NCBI GenBank assembly: GCA_050014395.1
Contig: JBEKDK010000002.1
Span: forward strand, 62,001-126,000
Direction of reading: 5' to 3'
Length of the DNA: 64,000 bases
DNA from: DASPOJ01 sp050014395
Lineage (GTDB): Bacteria; Acidobacteriota; Terriglobia; Acidiferrales; UBA7541
The notes under the pieces are model-generated. The model saw only the letters and a list, made by a program, of their open reading frames with translations, was not told the origin of the DNA and made no database searches. The number at the start of each line of letters is the position of its first letter. Position 1 is the first letter of the stretch. A program made the position numbers and the translations under genes. Of this stretch, positions 43,640 to 52,664 are shown piece after piece.

Positions 43640-45763
43640 CTACTGCGGCTTGGCGGAATCGTTGGGCGACTTTTGCTCGGCCACGTGGCGCTTCAGACTC
43701 GAAAGCTTTTGCTCGACATCGGCAATACGGTCAGGCTCCACATCCGCCGGCAGCTCGCGATGCCATTCGTCAAGCGACTTCTGGTACTCAGCCTGTGCGA
43801 GTTCGGTTTGGCCGCTCTTCGAGTACACGTCAGCCATGTGTTCGAGGATGGTCGGATCGTGACCATCGAAGCTCAAAGCCTTGCGCAGCCACTGCTCGGC
43901 CTCGGGCAATTTGTCCTGCTTGTAATACGCCCAGCCCAAACTATCGAGATACGCGGGATTGTTGGGATCCTCAACCAGCGCGCGCTGGATCAAGGATGTG
44001 GCTTCGTCCAAGCGCAAGCCGCGATCCGCCAGCATATAACCGTAATAATTCAGCACGGAAGCATCGTGAGGATCGAGAAGCAGCGCGGCCTTGAATTGCG
44101 CCTCGGCCTCGTCGTATTTCTTCTGGCGTTCCAGAACGCCGCCGAGCACCAGCCCGGCCATTGCCTGCTCGGCGGGCTTGGTGGCCGCGGCAGCAGCGAC
44201 GCGCGCCGCCTGCTCCGCTTCCGTATAGCGCTGCCCTTCCTGATAAATCTGCGCGAGATCGAATTGAATCTCGATGTCATCTTCCGGTTTGCCGTCCAGC
44301 AATTTGCGCAACGCGGCCGCGCCCGCGTCGATCTGGCCGTTTTCGCCGAATAGCAACGCCTGCTCGGTCAGAACCTCGCGGTCGCCGGGATAATGCTCTA
44401 ACGCTTTCTTGGCCGTATCGAGCGCGTGCGGCATGTCGCGCGCCGATCGGTAGGTATCGATCTGCAGTAGTTCGGCGCGCTTATCCTCTTCGGGACCCAG
44501 TTGCGCCAATTCCTGATAGGCGTTGACGGCCGCGCTGTAATTCTGGTCTTCGCGATACAGCTCGCCGAGTTGCTCATAGAGGATGGCCAGCGTGCGGCGC
44601 CGCGTCGGAGTCACTTCCGATTCCGACTGCACGCCGGCGACCGCATCGGAAAGCGTGCGGATGGCGTCGTCAAAACGCGCTTCGGCTTCGTAAATCGCGG
44701 ATTTCACGTACACCACTTCCAGATTGCCGGGGGCGCGCTTTTCGGCTTCCAGGACGCTCTGCTCGGCTTTGTCCAATTGATGCAGCTGCTTGTAGATTTC
44801 GGCCATCCGCAGATAGTTGTCAGGGTCGGAAGAATCCATCTCCGCAAGATGCTGATACTCAGCGAGCGCGTCGGAATATTTGTCCTCGGAGAGCAGCGCC
44901 TGGGCAAGACCGCTGCGGTGATTTACATCGTCGGGATCGAGTTCAACCGCCTTGCGGTAAGCCTGCTCGGCCTTGGCGGCGTCGCTCTGCTGCGTTTCTG
45001 CATCGCCCAGCAGATCGTAGAATCGTGGGGTTGCGCCGCGCGCGAGGATGGCTTCGAGCAGGGCGATCGCTTCGGGGCCGCGCTGCTGATCCAGCAAAAG
45101 CTGCGTCAATTGCTCGACGGCGCCTTCGTTCGCCGGCTCGCGCGACAATACATCGCGCAGCGTATGCTCGGCTTCGGCGGGCTTGTCTTGCAGACGATCC
45201 AGGCGCGCCAGCCACAGCGCTGATTCCGTGTCCGTCGGGTCCAAGCGCAGAATTTCCGCGTACTGTTCGGCCGCCAGCCGCGCCGTATCGCTCTGACCGG
45301 AAGATTCGTTCATGTCTCCCAGCGTGCGCACGTAAATGCGCGCCAATAGCCGCCGCGCACCAAGATTGTTGGGATCGCGCTGGATCAGGCCCTGCGCTTC
45401 GAGCACCGCATCGCGAATGCGCTGCGATTGAAAATACATTTCGGCAAGCTGTTCGCCGATCACGTCGCTTGCGGGATCCAACTCAAACGCTTTCTTGAAG
45501 TAATCGATCGCCTGGTCGGCGTCGTCGCCGCTGCTGGTCACTTCGTACTGCACTTGATAATAGTGGCCGATCGTGAAGTCGAAATAGGCGTTCGCGCGGT
45601 CCTGGGCGCTCAGCTTAGGAACGCCGGACGGAACCGCTGCGCCCGCCAGCTTCGCCGGCGGCGGATCCTGTTGCGCAAACAGCGCTGCGCCCGGAACCAG
45701 AATCAAGAGCGCTAGCAGAGCCGGCACGCGCGGAACGCGTTGTTTCATGCCACTAAGTGTCAT
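43640..45763 (-). CDS. Secreted TPR-repeat protein
   Basis: A 707-residue exported protein: signal peptide core PALLALLILVPGAALFAQ, then at least fifteen TPR-like helical hairpins (for example FYDLLGDAETQQSDAAKAEQ and AYLDSLGWAYYKQDKLPEAE). No catalytic domain. Such proteins are scaffolds for envelope complexes. The start at ATG 45763 has GGTGA at normal spacing; ATG 45748 is an alternative inside the same signal. It lies between purH and ispE and is probably co-transcribed with ispE. Confidence 0.85.
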   Translation of the reverse strand: MTLSGMKQRVPRVPALLALLILVPGAALFAQQDPPPAKLAGAAVPSGVPKLSAQDRANAYFDFTIGHYYQVQYEVTSSGDDADQAIDYFKKAFELDPASDVIGEQLAEMYFQSQRIRDAVLEAQGLIQRDPNNLGARRLLARIYVRTLGDMNESSGQSDTARLAAEQYAEILRLDPTDTESALWLARLDRLQDKPAEAEHTLRDVLSREPANEGAVEQLTQLLLDQQRGPEAIALLEAILARGATPRFYDLLGDAETQQSDAAKAEQAYRKAVELDPDDVNHRSGLAQALLSEDKYSDALAEYQHLAEMDSSDPDNYLRMAEIYKQLHQLDKAEQSVLEAEKRAPGNLEVVYVKSAIYEAEARFDDAIRTLSDAVAGVQSESEVTPTRRRTLAILYEQLGELYREDQNYSAAVNAYQELAQLGPEEDKRAELLQIDTYRSARDMPHALDTAKKALEHYPGDREVLTEQALLFGENGQIDAGAAALRKLLDGKPEDDIEIQFDLAQIYQEGQRYTEAEQAARVAAAAATKPAEQAMAGLVLGGVLERQKKYDEAEAQFKAALLLDPHDASVLNYYGYMLADRGLRLDEATSLIQRALVEDPNNPAYLDSLGWAYYKQDKLPEAEQWLRKALSFDGHDPTILEHMADVYSKSGQTELAQAEYQKSLDEWHRELPADVEPDRIADVEQKLSSLKRHVAEQKSPNDSAKPQ

Positions 45764-45930
45764 CAGTTCACCAGGTCCAAAGATTATCCTTGATCGGGCG
45801 GAAGACCGTCAAACCCTCCCGCCACGATTTCCAGAACGTCATCACGCGGGCATGACGCGAGCGCCGAACAGGCACTCAAATAAGATGCACGCAACAGCAA
45901 TCGGGTTCCCCGCGCCCGGCTGGACGCGGG

Positions 45931-47514
45931 TTAATGCCGGAAATGGCGTACGCCGGTGAACACCATGGCCAAACCCAGACGATCGGCTGCGGCGATCACG
46001 TCCGCATCGTGTACCGAACCGCCAGGTTGGATCACGGCCGTCGCTCCGGCGCGCGCGGCCTCTTCGACGCCGTCGGCAAACGGGAAGAAAGCGTCCGATG
46101 CCACCACGCTGCCCGCCAGCGGCATCTGCGCTTTCATGATCGCGAGTTTGACGGAGTCCACGCGGCTCATTTGCCCCGCGCCGATGCCCACGGTTTGCCC
46201 CGCGCGCACAAACACGATGGCGTTCGATTTCACGTGCTTCGCAACCTTCCAGCCGAACTCCAGTGCGGACAGTTCCTCGCGCGTGGGCGCTCGCCGCGTC
46301 ACGGACTTGAAATCCATTTCGGACACAGCGCCACGATCCGGCTGCTGCACGAGCACGCCGCCGGAGATGCGTTTCAATTCGAGGTCGTTTGCGGGAGCGT
46401 CTTCGTCGGACGCGGCGGATTCAGGGATCTCCACAAGACGCAGATTCTTCTTCGCAGCTAGCAGTTCGCGCGCCGCCGCGTCGTAGCCCGGCGCGGCGAT
46501 GCACTCGACGAAAATCTTGGCGATCTCCGCGGCCGTCTCGCGATCCAGCGGCCGGTTGAACGCCATCACGCCGCCGTAAGCCGACACCGGATCGGACGCC
46601 AGAGCCAGACGATACGCATCGACGAGCGAATCCTGCTCGGCCGCGCCACACGGATTGTTGTGCTTCACGATGATGGCCGCGGGCTTGCGAAACTCCTGTG
46701 CGATCGCCCAGGCCGCATCGAGGTCCACCAAATTGTTGTACGACAATTCCTTGCCCTGCAGCTGGTTCGCGGCGGCCAGGCCCCGTGCGGTCTGCGCCGC
46801 GGGAACGTAGAGCGCCGCTTGCTGATGGGGATTCTCGCCGTAGCGCATCGCTTGCCGCCGCACCAGCGCCAGATGCAATCGCTCCGGCAGTGGCGCGCGC
46901 GAATCCAGGCGAATCGCGCCGCCCGTCGCCGACAATCGCTCGAGCTCCGTCGCGATCCGGCCGTCGTAGCGCGCCGTCAACGCAAACGCCTTGCGCGCCA
47001 GCTCCAATCGCAGCGCGAGAGTTGTTTCGCTCGCTGCGGTGATTTCCGCTGCAACGGCCGCATAGTCCGCCGGATCGATCACCACAGTGACGCTTTCGAA
47101 GTTTTTCGCCGCCGAGCGAATCATCGCCGGCCCGCCGATATCGATGTTCTCGATCAAATCGGCCGGCTTGACGCCGGCTTTCGCTGCCGTGGCCTCAAAC
47201 GGGTAAAGGTTCACGACCACCAAATCGATCGCGGCGATCGCATGCTCCGCAGCCTGCGCGCGATCCGCCGCCTCGCCGCGACGAAACAAAATTCCGCCGT
47301 GCACTTTCGGATGCAGGGTCTTCACGCGCCCGCCCAGCATCTCAGGCCAGCCGGTCAGCTCGGCAACGTCACGCACAGCCACACCCGCTTCGCGAAGTGA
47401 GCGAGCCGTCCCGCCCGTGGAAACGATCTCAATCCCCCGCGCCGCGATCACGCGAGCGAATTCCGCGAGGCCGGTCTTATCGTAAACGCTGATCAGCGCG
47501 CGCTCGATCGCCAC
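45931..47514 (-). CDS. purH: Bifunctional AICAR transformylase / IMP cyclohydrolase
   Basis: Last two steps of IMP synthesis. The N-terminal MGS-like cyclohydrolase (ISVYDKTGLAEFARVIA, EIVSTGGTARSL, GGRVKTLHPKVHGGIL) and the transformylase (RYGENPHQQAALYV, IVKHNNPCGAA, ASDAFFPFADGVEEAARAG) are complete. Start GTG 47514. 527 residues is normal. It opens the long minus-strand run toward alr after a 132-base gap. Confidence 0.97.
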   Translation of the reverse strand: MAIERALISVYDKTGLAEFARVIAARGIEIVSTGGTARSLREAGVAVRDVAELTGWPEMLGGRVKTLHPKVHGGILFRRGEAADRAQAAEHAIAAIDLVVVNLYPFEATAAKAGVKPADLIENIDIGGPAMIRSAAKNFESVTVVIDPADYAAVAAEITAASETTLALRLELARKAFALTARYDGRIATELERLSATGGAIRLDSRAPLPERLHLALVRRQAMRYGENPHQQAALYVPAAQTARGLAAANQLQGKELSYNNLVDLDAAWAIAQEFRKPAAIIVKHNNPCGAAEQDSLVDAYRLALASDPVSAYGGVMAFNRPLDRETAAEIAKIFVECIAAPGYDAAARELLAAKKNLRLVEIPESAASDEDAPANDLELKRISGGVLVQQPDRGAVSEMDFKSVTRRAPTREELSALEFGWKVAKHVKSNAIVFVRAGQTVGIGAGQMSRVDSVKLAIMKAQMPLAGSVVASDAFFPFADGVEEAARAGATAVIQPGGSVHDADVIAAADRLGLAMVFTGVRHFRH

Positions 47515-47647
47515 CCACTCCTCCCGTCAATTGGAAATCTGGTGTAATCGCGAACAAACAACAAACATTGTATGCGCTCGGCAGGAATCGGAGAAGCGCG
47601 AAGACCGCGGGCTGGGGGTTGAACTTGTCAGTCAGCGCAAATCGGAT

Positions 47648-48247
47648 TCAGGATCTGACACGCGCCTTCAGGCTCACCTTGCCGCTCTTCATTTCGATGC
47701 GATATTCCACGGGGCGGCCCGATTTCTGTTTTTGCAGCTGAACGGTCTTCTGCCGAATGAACTCGCGGAATTGTTCGAGGGTCAACTGGCGCGAAGCCTC
47801 GCCCGCCTTTTGCTGCGCGCGGGATAACGCATCGAATAGACCTCGAACGACGACCGTTTCGGCGTCGGGGTCGGTGATGATCACGGCGAAAGCTTCCACC
47901 TCTTGCTTGGCGGGCAGCCGCGCGTCCGCCCGAGTGCGTTGGGCCTCCAGCACTTTGGCCGCGGCGCCGAAATGGCGCTTCATGGCGCCTTCCTCTCGGT
48001 CTTGCAACCGCTTGCGAAACATTTGCCGGTACTTCGAGTAGGTCATCGCCATCGTGGAATAGCGAAACCTCTGGCTTGCGTTCATGTTCAATCCGCGCTC
48101 GGAATAGCGCTTCATCACCAGGTCGATTCGCCACTCGGTATCCGCGGGCGGACGCTTCTTGCCGCCGCCAAAATACTGCTCAAATTCAATCTTGAATGTG
48201 CGGATATCCTTTTCGAGTTGGTTCAGGTCTTCTTCGACGGTAGCCAT
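47648..48247 (-). CDS. MXAN_5187 C-terminal-domain-like protein
   Basis: A 199-residue, highly charged, mainly helical cytoplasmic protein. The segment TFKIEFEQYFGGGKKRPPADTEW near residues 20-43, followed by RYSTMAMTYSKYRQMFRKRL, matches my memory of a domain named after Myxococcus MXAN_5187; its function is not established. The start is ATG 48247 within a frame open to 48325. Upstream of purH on the same strand and divergent from the small gene at 48401. Confidence 0.65.
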   Translation of the reverse strand: MATVEEDLNQLEKDIRTFKIEFEQYFGGGKKRPPADTEWRIDLVMKRYSERGLNMNASQRFRYSTMAMTYSKYRQMFRKRLQDREEGAMKRHFGAAAKVLEAQRTRADARLPAKQEVEAFAVIITDPDAETVVVRGLFDALSRAQQKAGEASRQLTLEQFREFIRQKTVQLQKQKSGRPVEYRIEMKSGKVSLKARVRS

Positions 48248-48344
48248 GAGAGGGGGCCGATTCGCACTTCCGATCCTAGTTCCCGCGGCAGGGCCGGTCA
48301 ATCGACGCGAGACATCTCGGTGCACAACCCGCCACGCACCGAGC

Positions 48345-48373
48345 GGTGACCGGCGGCCAGCGTACGATATAAT
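48345..48373 (+). promoter_or_regulatory. Promoter for the 97-residue protein gene and perhaps the menaquinone genes
   Basis: GGTGAC at 48345-48350 (near TTGACA in its last four bases) and a perfect TATAAT at 48368-48373, 17 bases apart. The start codon at 48401 is 27 bases further on. The run of genes from here to 51418 lies on one strand with small gaps. Confidence 0.6.
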
Positions 48374-48400
48374 TCGGATGAAGCGCCGAAAGAGAAATCC

Positions 48401-48694
48401 ATGGCCGACGCCATAGTGGAATCGCTGATCCTCGATCTTCTGGAGTGGGTGGCAGCCCGCAGGCGCAGTTACGCCGAAGTGATGGACGCCTGGCGCACTT
48501 CCTGCCCCAAGCTCACCGTGTGGGAGGACGCGAACGATCGCAAACTGGTCTCCACAGAAAGCGCGGACGGCCGCTCGATCGTCAAGGTTACTCCGTCCGG
48601 ACTAGCCCTTCTTAGCCAGAGCCGCACTTCGACTGAATCCGCCTTACCAGCGGTTACTCCCCGCGGCTTGACTTCGTCTGAAAGCGACGCCTAG
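48401..48694 (+). CDS. Small hypothetical protein
   Basis: A 97-residue protein that I do not recognise. The first 60 residues may form a winged-helix-like fold (LILDLLEWVAARRRSYAEVMDAW, then WEDANDRKLVS). The rest is Ser/Thr-rich and probably flexible. ATG 48401 has a purine-rich AAAGAGAAA upstream. It precedes the UbiX-like gene by 22 bases, so it may be co-transcribed with the quinone genes. Confidence 0.6.
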   Translation: MADAIVESLILDLLEWVAARRRSYAEVMDAWRTSCPKLTVWEDANDRKLVSTESADGRSIVKVTPSGLALLSQSRTSTESALPAVTPRGLTSSESDA

Positions 48695-48716
48695 ACTCGA
48701 AAATTCGGCTATCGGC

Positions 48717-49352
48717 ATGAAACCCACAGAAGGCAAGGTCATCGTCTTAGGAGTCACGGGTGCGTCAGGAGCGATCCTGGCGCAGACGGCTCTGCGCAAA
48801 CTCGAAGCCGATGCGCGCGTGGCACGCATCCACCTGATTGTGACGGAAACGGGTGCGCGCCTGATTGCGCACGAATTGGGAATCGCCGCGCCGGGCGCGA
48901 AAGATCTTCCGGCGCTGCTCGCGGGAGCCCCGGCCACGAAAATCGAGCTTCTACCGAATAAAGATGTTGGCGCCGCGATCGCTTCCGGCAGCTACGCGGT
49001 GGACGGCATGATGGTGATCCCCTGCTCGATGGGAGCGCTCGCGGCCATCGTCACCGGCCTAAGCAACGACCTCGTCTCGCGCGCCGCCGACGTATGCCTG
49101 AAAGAGCGGCGCAGTCTGGTGCTGTGCCTGCGCGAAACGCCCTTCAATCGAATTCATCTGGAGAACATGCTGCGCGCGCAACAGGCCGGCGCTGTGATCA
49201 TGCCGGTGATCCCTGCGTTTTACGATCAACCCAAAACGCTGGACGACGTTGTCGCGCAATTCGTCGATCGCGCCCTAGCGCAACTCGGCCTGCCGCAACC
49301 CGATGCGTTCCGCTGGGAAGGCCAGGGCAAAGGCGCGGCGCGAGGGGCGTGA
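48717..49352 (+). CDS. ubiX: UbiX-type flavin prenyltransferase
   Basis: Makes prenylated FMN, the cofactor of UbiD-type decarboxylases. The 211 residues include GVTGASGAILAQTALRKL, MMVIPCSMGALAAIVTG and CLRETPFNRIHLENMLRAQQAGAVIMP, the FMN and dimethylallyl-phosphate binding segments. In futalosine-pathway organisms this homologue serves menaquinone decarboxylation, which the ubiA-like and mqnE genes next to it support. No UbiD homologue is in the window. Start ATG 48717. Confidence 0.93.
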   Translation: MKPTEGKVIVLGVTGASGAILAQTALRKLEADARVARIHLIVTETGARLIAHELGIAAPGAKDLPALLAGAPATKIELLPNKDVGAAIASGSYAVDGMMVIPCSMGALAAIVTGLSNDLVSRAADVCLKERRSLVLCLRETPFNRIHLENMLRAQQAGAVIMPVIPAFYDQPKTLDDVVAQFVDRALAQLGLPQPDAFRWEGQGKGAARGA

Positions 49353-49354
49353 GC

Positions 49355-50260
49355 GTGAGTCGCATCCGCCATGCCGGCCGGCAGGCAGGCACCGTGCTCG
49401 AAATGATCAAGTTCGAGCATTCGATCTTCACGTTGCCGTTCGCGCTCACCGCGGCGCTTCTGGCCGCGCGCTATTCTGACGTGCCGGGCGCCGTTGCGGG
49501 CTGGCCGACGGCGCGCCAATTGTTCTGGATCGTTGTGGCCATGGTCGGCGCGCGCTCCGCCGCCATGACCGTGAATCGCATCGCCGACCTGAAGTACGAT
49601 CGCGATAATCCGCGCACACGTCAGCGCGCACTTGTCACCGGCGCGCTGTCGGTCGGCTTCGCCTGGGGCTTCGCGCTTGTGGCCTCGGCTATTCTGGTGG
49701 TCGCCGCGTGGCAATTGAATCGGCTCGCGCTGGAACTCTCTCCGATCGCGCTGGCGCTGGTGTTCTTTTATTCCTACACCAAGCGATTCACCACGTGGTC
49801 GCACTTGGTGTTGGGCTTGTGCATGGGAATTTCGCCCGCCGCGGCGTGGATCGCTGTTGCCGGCTCATTCGATAAGCGCATGCTGCTGCTTTGCGCCGCG
49901 GTCACGCTGTGGGGCGGCGGCTTCGACGTGCTCTACGCCTGCCAGGACATCGATTTCGATCGCCATGCCGGCCTCTATTCGGTTCCCAAGCGCTTCGGCA
50001 TCGCGCACGCGCTCACAATCGCGCGCGGCATGCACGTCCTCATGACTCTGCTGCTTGCGTGCCTCGCGGCGTCGTTTCATCTCGCGTGGCCAGCATGGGT
50101 GGGGATCGCCGTAATCGCCGCGCTTTTGGCTTACGAGCATTCCCTTGTGCGTGCGAACAATCTGAGCCGCGTGAATGCTGCGTTTTTCACGGTGAACGGC
50201 TATATTAGTATTCTGTTTTTCCTGTTCTGGGGCGCAGCCGTCTGGGTGGCGCACCCGTAA
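49355..50260 (+). CDS. mqnP: UbiA-family prenyltransferase, probably for menaquinone (MqnP-like)
   Basis: Integral membrane enzyme that attaches a polyprenyl chain to an aromatic ring. About 301 residues and seven or more spans. The two Asp-rich motifs are clear: VNRIADLKYDRDNPRT (NxxxDxxxD) and YACQDIDFDRHAGLYSVP (DxxxD). YSYTKRFTTWSHLVLG is typical of the family. GTG 49355 with AGGGG about eight bases upstream is used. The frame also has ATG 49403, GTG 49349 and a long spurious upstream extension. UbiX-like before and mqnE after strongly suggest a role in futalosine menaquinone synthesis. Confidence 0.9.
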   Translation: MSRIRHAGRQAGTVLEMIKFEHSIFTLPFALTAALLAARYSDVPGAVAGWPTARQLFWIVVAMVGARSAAMTVNRIADLKYDRDNPRTRQRALVTGALSVGFAWGFALVASAILVVAAWQLNRLALELSPIALALVFFYSYTKRFTTWSHLVLGLCMGISPAAAWIAVAGSFDKRMLLLCAAVTLWGGGFDVLYACQDIDFDRHAGLYSVPKRFGIAHALTIARGMHVLMTLLLACLAASFHLAWPAWVGIAVIAALLAYEHSLVRANNLSRVNAAFFTVNGYISILFFLFWGAAVWVAHP

Positions 50261-50269
50261 GATGGATCC

Positions 50270-51418
50270 ATGGCCGAACTTCAAATCTCGGACGCCCGCC
50301 TAAAGCCGATCGCCGATAAGGCGCTGGCCGGCGAACGCCTGAGCCTCGATGACGGCATCGCGCTCGATCGCACCAGCGACCTATTGGCGCTCGGCTGGCT
50401 TGCCAATCGCGTGCGCGAGCAACGCCACGGCAACATCTGCTATTACAACGTCAATCGCCACATCAATCCCACCAACGTCTGCGTTGCGCACTGCCGCTTG
50501 TGCGCTTTCGGCCGCAGTCCGGAAGCGCCCGGCGCGTACACCTTTGCCCTGGAAGAAATTTGGCAGCGCGCGGAAACCGGAATGCGCGAAGGCGCCACGG
50601 AATTTCACATGGTCGGCGGCCTGCACCCGGATTTGCCGTTTGAATATTTTCTGGATATGCTGCGCGGACTGAAACAGCGCTGTCCCGGCGTGCACCTTAA
50701 AGCCTTCACCATGGTCGAAGTCGGCTACTTCGCGCGCATCTCGAAGCTTTCGATCCGCGATACGCTTCTCGCACTCAAGGACGCCGGCGTCGATTCCCTG
50801 CCCGGCGGCGGCGCCGAAATTTTCCATCCGCGCGTCCGCAAAGTGATCTGCGACCACAAAGTGAGCGGCCAGCAGTGGCTTTCGATCGCGCGCACGGCGC
50901 ATCAGATCGGCCTGCGCTCAAACGCCACCATGCTCTACGGCCACATCGAAAATGAAGAAGAGCGCGTGGACCACATGCTTCAGTTGCGCGCGCTGCAGGA
51001 TGAAACCCACGGCTTCGTGGCCTTCATTCCGCTGGCTTTTCATCCGGAGAATACCGCGCTTGCGCATCTCCCGAAGCCCACGGCTTTCGCCGATCTGAAG
51101 TCCATCGCCGTCTCGCGCTTGCTCCTCGACAATTTCGATCACATCAAGGCCTACTGGATCATGATGACGCCCAAAGTCGCGCAGATCGCGCTGAGTTTCG
51201 GCGCCGACGATCTGGACGGCACGGTCGTCGAGGAGAAGATTTACCACGACGCCGGCGCCACCACAGAGCAGTTCACCTCTCGCGCCGAACTCGAGCGCCT
51301 GATCCGCGCAGCCGGCCGCACCCCCGTCGAGCGCGACACTCTCTATCGCCCCGTCGACCGCTCGAAGATGCCGCCGCCCGGCCCGCGCCCCGACGTCACA
51401 CTCACGCTGAACGTTTAA
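50270..51418 (+). CDS. mqnE: Aminofutalosine synthase
   Basis: Radical SAM enzyme that joins 3-[(1-carboxyvinyl)oxy]benzoate and SAM into aminofutalosine, an early step of the futalosine menaquinone pathway. The 382 residues hold the cluster motif CVAHCRLCAFGR (Cys 71, 75, 78), MVGGLHPDLPFEYF, PGGGAEIFHPRVRKVI and the NATMLYGHIENEEERVDHM segment typical of MqnE rather than MqnC. Start ATG 50270. Closely behind the UbiA-like gene, so this is a menaquinone operon. Confidence 0.95.
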   Translation: MAELQISDARLKPIADKALAGERLSLDDGIALDRTSDLLALGWLANRVREQRHGNICYYNVNRHINPTNVCVAHCRLCAFGRSPEAPGAYTFALEEIWQRAETGMREGATEFHMVGGLHPDLPFEYFLDMLRGLKQRCPGVHLKAFTMVEVGYFARISKLSIRDTLLALKDAGVDSLPGGGAEIFHPRVRKVICDHKVSGQQWLSIARTAHQIGLRSNATMLYGHIENEEERVDHMLQLRALQDETHGFVAFIPLAFHPENTALAHLPKPTAFADLKSIAVSRLLLDNFDHIKAYWIMMTPKVAQIALSFGADDLDGTVVEEKIYHDAGATTEQFTSRAELERLIRAAGRTPVERDTLYRPVDRSKMPPPGPRPDVTLTLNV

Positions 51419-51647
51419 GCTCGCGCCGCGCCTCGCAGCGCTTTCGGTCTCCGGCCCCTCGCCAAACTTTCGTATCCCAAAATTCCCATTGACGCCGCCC
51501 ACCCGCCGGGTGCACTCTCCTGCCCCGGTCGTTTCCTCCGAGCCCCGCCGCCATCCGCCTGATGCGGCATTGTGCGCGGCATTCGGAAGGTTCGGCTCGG
51601 TTCGATTTCCATTTCGCAGTTCGACCCCCTGTGGAGGTGGGTACCAT

Positions 51648-52565
51648 ATGAATCGATGTTTCACAGCACTCGCTGCGCTCTCCCTGGCACTCACAGCTTC
51701 GGCAACTCTCGGCGCGCAGACGCCGGCCGCTGCACCCGACAAAATGGCCGCCATGCCCAAGCCGCCGAATATTCTGTTGATCGAGACCGACAACATCAAG
51801 GCATACAACACCACTCCCTACGACAAGGTAGCGGAGGAGTACGTGACGGCCGCGAGAAAGGCCAATCTGCCCGGCATCGTCATCGCCATGGAAGCGATGT
51901 CTGGCGCGACTCGCGCGCAATATCTGTTCGCCTACGATTCATTTGCGGATATGCAAAAGCAAAACGACGACATGATGAAGAACGCCAGCGTGACTGCGAC
52001 GTTCGCGCATTTGGACAGCCTGGAAGCCCAATACACGACCGAAGTGCACCAAACGATTTGGCACTACCGCGACGACCTCAGCAACAATACTCCTGCGGAC
52101 ATCGCGCATTGCACGTACTGGGAAACGATTGTCTTCCACATCAAACCCGGCCATGACTCGCAATTCGAGGCCCTGATCAAAACGGTTCAGGCGACCTACG
52201 CCAAGATCGGCGCCAACATTTCCTGGGCTACCTTTGAATCCGAGATGGGCGCCACGGACACGTACAACATCATCGTTCCGATGAAGTCGCTGAAGGACGA
52301 GGACGATGCACTGGCGCGCGACAAGACGTTCGCCGCCGCGCTCGGAGCCGATGGTCAGAACCAAATGGACAAAGTGGCCAGCGAATCCTACCTCAGCGTC
52401 GAGGACACGCTCTGGCAGGTCAATCCCAAAACAAGCTACGTCCCCAAAGAAATGATCGCGGCCAATCCCGATTTTTGGGCTCCGAAGGCCGCGCCGCCCG
52501 CAGCCAAGAGCACGACCGCGATGCCGGCCATGAAGCCCGCGGCCAAGACACCGCCCGCTCAGTAG
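51648..52565 (+). CDS. Secreted protein with two ferredoxin-like repeats
   Basis: A 305-residue exported protein: signal peptide (core ALAALSLALTASATLGAQ), then two roughly 100-residue repeats. The first opens IETDNIKAYNTTPYDKVAEE and the second HIKPGHDSQFEALIKTVQAT; each is helix-strand in pattern like the dimeric alpha-beta barrels of monooxygenase-type proteins. That fold assignment is a guess from secondary structure. The tail is Pro/Ala/Lys-rich. ATG 51648 has GGAGG upstream. Unknown function; a terminator follows. Confidence 0.8.
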   Translation: MNRCFTALAALSLALTASATLGAQTPAAAPDKMAAMPKPPNILLIETDNIKAYNTTPYDKVAEEYVTAARKANLPGIVIAMEAMSGATRAQYLFAYDSFADMQKQNDDMMKNASVTATFAHLDSLEAQYTTEVHQTIWHYRDDLSNNTPADIAHCTYWETIVFHIKPGHDSQFEALIKTVQATYAKIGANISWATFESEMGATDTYNIIVPMKSLKDEDDALARDKTFAAALGADGQNQMDKVASESYLSVEDTLWQVNPKTSYVPKEMIAANPDFWAPKAAPPAAKSTTAMPAMKPAAKTPPAQ

Positions 52566-52604
52566 GCCAAACGCAATCCGCAAGAATCAACTCGCTTTAG
52601 CAAG

Positions 52605-52638
52605 AAAGGGCGTCCCGATCTCCGGACGCCCTTTTTAT
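52605..52638. terminator. Rho-independent terminator between convergent genes, probably bidirectional
   Basis: Arms AAAGGGCGTCC (52605-52615) and GGACGCCCTTT (52624-52634) pair perfectly around an 8-base loop, followed by TTTATT on the plus strand. Read on the minus strand, the same stem is followed by CTTGC, with T in the stem foot. It lies between the plus-strand secreted-protein gene and the minus-strand glycosyltransferase gene. Confidence 0.9.
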
Positions 52639-52664
52639 TGCCCGCGCGGGAAAACGCCGCAGCG

